Part shown: positions 56,952 to 60,000 of the stretch, one piece after another
How positions within the stretch are numbered: the stretch's first letter is position 1
Layout of the letters: every line of letters starts with the position of its first letter
NCBI RefSeq assembly: GCF_030272615.1
Contig: NC_081413.1
Coordinates: forward strand, 605,806,709-605,866,708
From: Cryptomeria japonica
Taxonomy: Eukaryota; Streptophyta; Pinopsida; Cupressales; Cupressaceae
Length of the DNA stretch: 60,000 bases
Reading direction: 5' to 3'
Made by a program: the position numbers and the translations under genes
The notes under the pieces: model-generated
The model's database searches: none
What the model was told of the DNA's origin: nothing
What the model saw: only the letters and a program-made list of their open reading frames with translations

Positions 56952-58109
56952 ATGTATAAGAGCGATGCACTTAAGCTCAACAAGTCAAGTTTCTCTACAT
57001 GGCAGAAAAGGATGAAGTTGCACCTATCAGAAGTTGGAGAATATGTTGTATATTATTTGGAGAATGATTTCATTACACCTAACACCTATCCATTGACAAT
57101 GGAAGAGATAAAGGAAAAGCAAGAACATATTCAAGCAGTGATTGAAATAACATCTGCATTGATCGACTCAGAGTTTAATGATCTAGAAGGCTGCAATGAT
57201 GCCAAGGCAATGTGGGACAAGCTCATATCTGTGTATGGAGGTGATGAACATGTTCAAAGAGAAAAATTTGATAGTCTAAGAGGACAACTTGAATCTATGA
57301 GGATGAATGAAGGTGAGAACATAACCCAGTACAGTACAAGACTAAAGGAGATTGTCAATCAAATCAAAGGAGCAGGAGGAACCATTGAAGAAAAGGATGT
57401 CACAAGTAAGTTATTCAGAACCCTTCTACCTGCTTATGCAATCCGAGTCTCTACAATCAAGGAATTGAGGTTTGTACCCAATATGCCAGTTTCTTTGGAT
57501 GCTACTATTGGTAAGCTACATGCATTTGAATTGAGTAATTTTGATAACAGTGGGTCTTCGGTAAATAAAGTTGAATCTACATTTAGTTCTTTTCATCTTG
57601 GTGAATCTAATGATTACAATGATAGAATGAGTAAGTATTTTGAAGGGGATCACAGTGGAGCAAGTGAAAGATTTCATAAGAACATGGAAGAAGTACACAA
57701 ACTATATGAGGAAATCAGAAAGCAAGAAGAGTTTGAAGCACTATTAGCCAGAAGGTTACCGAGACGAAAAGGTAAGTACAAAGGAAAACTACCTTTGAAA
57801 TGTTTCAATTGTGATAAGATAGGACATATGGCTTCTAACTATCCTAACAAAGATTCTACTGAAAAGAGAGATTACCGAGATGACAGACAGAAAAATAATC
57901 ATTACAGAGGATACCAAGACTTCAGAAGAAGAGATAGAAAGTCATGCCTAATAGCCGATGAGGAATCAAATGATGATAAATCACATGAAACTAATACAGA
58001 GGAAGTAGTTAATGTGGCTATCGAAGATGGATCAGATGAAGAAAGGTATGAAGAAAAATACCTAATATATCACATAAATACTAATGATTCTTGGATCATA
58101 GATAATTGA
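56952..58109 (+). CDS. Element F gag with the start of protease
   Basis: A 385-codon open frame from the first ATG after the primer site (50 bp on). Domains: N-terminal gag part (LNKSSFSTWQKRMKLHL), the UBN2-type capsid region (CNDAKAMWDKLISVYGGDEH, NITQYSTRLKEIVNQIKGAG, about residues 75-185), a Lys/Arg/Glu-rich linker, and a zinc knuckle CFNCDKIGHMASNYPNK (about 279-295) whose last Cys is replaced by Tyr. An acidic stretch then leads into protease, and the frame stops at TGA 58107-58109, inside the protease active site (WIIDN then stop, where WIIDSG is expected). The same frame continues beyond. Confidence 0.88.
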   Translation: MYKSDALKLNKSSFSTWQKRMKLHLSEVGEYVVYYLENDFITPNTYPLTMEEIKEKQEHIQAVIEITSALIDSEFNDLEGCNDAKAMWDKLISVYGGDEHVQREKFDSLRGQLESMRMNEGENITQYSTRLKEIVNQIKGAGGTIEEKDVTSKLFRTLLPAYAIRVSTIKELRFVPNMPVSLDATIGKLHAFELSNFDNSGSSVNKVESTFSSFHLGESNDYNDRMSKYFEGDHSGASERFHKNMEEVHKLYEEIRKQEEFEALLARRLPRRKGKYKGKLPLKCFNCDKIGHMASNYPNKDSTEKRDYRDDRQKNNHYRGYQDFRRRDRKSCLIADEESNDDKSHETNTEEVVNVAIEDGSDEERYEEKYLIYHINTNDSWIIDN

Positions 58110-60000
58110 TGCTCACATCACATGACAGGTGATAAACACAAGTTTGTTATGTTAGAAGATTATGATGGAGGTTATGTAAGATTTGGTAATGATGCACCAT
58201 GTCTAGTAAAAGGTAAAGGATCCATAACACTTCTTGACAATGCTAAATGTAATGATGTTTATTGGGTTGAAGGTTTGAAATATAATTTGTTGAGTGTAGC
58301 ATAGCTAAACAACACAAGTTACCGAATAGAATTTTAGAAAGGAATTGTCAAAGTTCATGACAAGCATGGAAAGTTAGTTTCTACCAGGACACAAACAAAA
58401 GGTAATACATTTCACCTTGACTCAACTCAAAATAATTGTCTTTATGCAAAGATAGATGATACCTGGTTATGGCATAAAAGGTTTTGTCATGTAAATTTTG
58501 ATAATCTGATCAAAATAAGCAAGAAGCGCCGAGTAAGAGGTCTATCGAGTCTTGAGAAACCTAAGAATGCTATGTGTCGAGGATGCCAGATGGGTAAGAT
58601 GACAAGATCAAGCTTTACAAGTAACTCCTACACTTCTAAGGGAATTTTAGATCTTGTGCACACTGATCTTTGTGGTCCTATGAAAGTTCAAAGTTATTAT
58701 GGTGATAAATATTTCATATTATTTGTGGATGATTATTCAAGGATGATGTCAGTTATGTTTTTAAAAGAAAAATCAAAAGCTTTTCAAATGTTTAAATCGT
58801 ACAAGGCAAGAGGTGAAAATGAAACAGGAAGACAACTGAAATGTCTTAGATCTAATAGAGGAGGAGAATTCACTTCTGATGAATTTAATTTATTCTGCAA
58901 TGATCATGGTATAAAAAGACAAGTCTCTGCACTGAGAACTCCACAGCAAAATAGGATAGCTGAGAGAAGAAACAGATCTATTGTGGATTGTGCCAGAACC
59001 CTGATGATTGAAAACAAAGTGCCATAAACATTTTGGAGAGAAGCAATAAGCACAACAGTTTACACCCTGAACTGAGTACAACTGAAGAAAGGAATTTTGA
59101 AGACACCATATAAAATCTGGTATGACAAGAAACCTAATGTAAGTTACTTCAAAATCTTTGGAAGTAGATGCTATGTACACAAAGATGATAGAAATGGAAA
59201 GTTTGATAAAAAAAGTGAAGAAGGAACATTTCTTAGTGATTCTTCTAGAAGTAAAGCATTTAAATGTCTGATCAAATCATCTAACAAAATAGTAGAAAGT
59301 GCAAATGTGAAAATTGGTGAATTTGCAGAAAGAAATGATGAAGGAAACTCCAAAGAACTAGAAGATTATGAAGAATTTGTCTATGTTCAATCGACAAGTC
59401 CTACCGAGAGAGTTACTGAAGAAAATGAAAATAATGTCCAGTTACCGAGTGATGAAGAAGATCATACAGAGCCTACCGAGCCTATATTAGCCAAGTATGT
59501 CAGAAGGAATCATGCATCAAGTAAAATTATAGGAGATAAAGATGATCCAGTGATGACAAGGAACAAACTGAGACAGAACACATGTCTGATATCTGAATTT
59601 GAACCGAGAATAGTGAAAGAGGCATTTAACAGTGAAGATTGGATAAATGCTATGATAGAAGAGATTGATCAAATCAAGAAGAATGACACATGGACATTGG
59701 TCCCAAGACCGAAGGACAATAATGTAATTGGTACAAAGTGGATTTTCAGAAACAAGCTGAATGAAAAAGGTGAGGTCATTCGAAATAAAGAAAGACTAGT
59801 TTGCAAAGGTTATGCTCAAGAAGAGGGAATTGATTATGGCAAGACTTTTGCACCTATGGAAAGACTTGGAGGAGTAAGAACATTGTTGGCATATGCTGCT
59901 TTCAAAAATTTCAAATTATATCAAATGGATGTCAAATCTGCATTTCTAAATGGTATATTAGAAGAAGAAGTTTTTATTGAACAACTTGAAGGATTTGTTG
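58110..60000 (+). pseudogene. Element F pol: protease, integrase, reverse transcriptase (partial)
   Basis: Continues in the gag frame. Protease remainder: CSHHMTGDKHKF, GKGSITLLDNAKCNDVYWVE. Integrase: CHVNFDNLIK, CRGCQMGKMTRSSF, VDDYSRMMS, NRGGEF (Asp of the DRGGE motif changed to Asn) and TPQQNRIAERRN (QNG changed to QNR). Reverse transcriptase: WTLVPRPKDNNVIGTKWIF, MDVKSAFLNGILEEEVFIEQ, cut by the window end. Stops: 58302 TAG, 58335 TAG, 59025 TAA and 59073 TGA, plus 58107 at the gag end. No frameshift was seen in 3 kb. Confidence 0.88.

Larger units (their letters stand above)
55416..60000 (+). mobile_element. Ty1/copia element F (5' LTR to reverse transcriptase, runs off the window)
   Basis: 5' LTR (55416-56888), perfect primer-binding site (56891-56902), and gag and pol in one reading frame from 56952 to the end of the window, with five stop codons and no frameshift. 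The best preserved element of the window. Related in plan to A, B and C, but with its own LTR. The base run before the LTR is GAGAT, the expected left target duplication; the right copy is outside the window. Confidence 0.9.

Overview
This window is plant nuclear DNA made almost entirely of mobile elements. It is AT-rich, carries no rRNA or tRNA gene that I can see, and contains no intact host gene. The mix (several plant-type Ty1/copia retrotransposons with LTRs of 1.2 to 2.7 kb, a Ty3/gypsy remnant, a very large CACTA transposon, and a long-TIR element carrying host gene fragments) fits a seed plant with a large repeat-rich genome. A gymnosperm is plausible, but the sequence does not prove it.

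Left block (1-20557): a stack of nested LTR elements. Copia elements A and B share one LTR (3188-4411), giving internal A, LTR, internal B, LTR. Copia element C (minus strand, 8882-16269) is inserted in the last LTR of that tandem, 26 bp from its start. The A/B tandem itself sits inside the gag gene of element D, a minus-strand member of the same family whose gag start and 5' LTR lie at 17471-19372. D in turn borders an older minus-strand LTR with its primer-binding site (element G, 19373-20352).

Middle block (20558-51066): a CACTA (En/Spm) DNA transposon of about 30.5 kb. It is defined by matching terminal inverted repeats and a GAT target duplication. It holds a multi-exon TnpD-type transposase gene (20947-25532) ending in an Asp/His-rich tail. 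Next comes a long-TIR element (about 27130-31705) carrying a frameshifted copy of the molybdopterin synthase small-subunit gene (CNX7/MOCS2A) and a second captured gene fragment. After that comes a reading frame with SET-methyltransferase-like motifs, split by a gag-only LTR element E (33514-42053, target duplication AAAGA). Further exon-like pieces of a second, unidentified CACTA gene follow, and the right subterminal repeats close the element.

Right block (51067-60000): a decayed Ty3/gypsy gag-protease remnant, an unidentified broken coiled-coil reading frame on the minus strand, and the 5' LTR, gag and pol of copia element F. F is the best-preserved element here: one reading frame with five stop codons and no frameshift before the window ends inside reverse transcriptase.

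The genes do not form a host pathway; their relations are those of transposon insertion. Relative ages follow from nesting: C is younger than A/B, A/B younger than D, D probably younger than G, and E younger than the SET-like frame it splits. All percentages and family names come from reading the sequence by eye; no alignment or database search was run.
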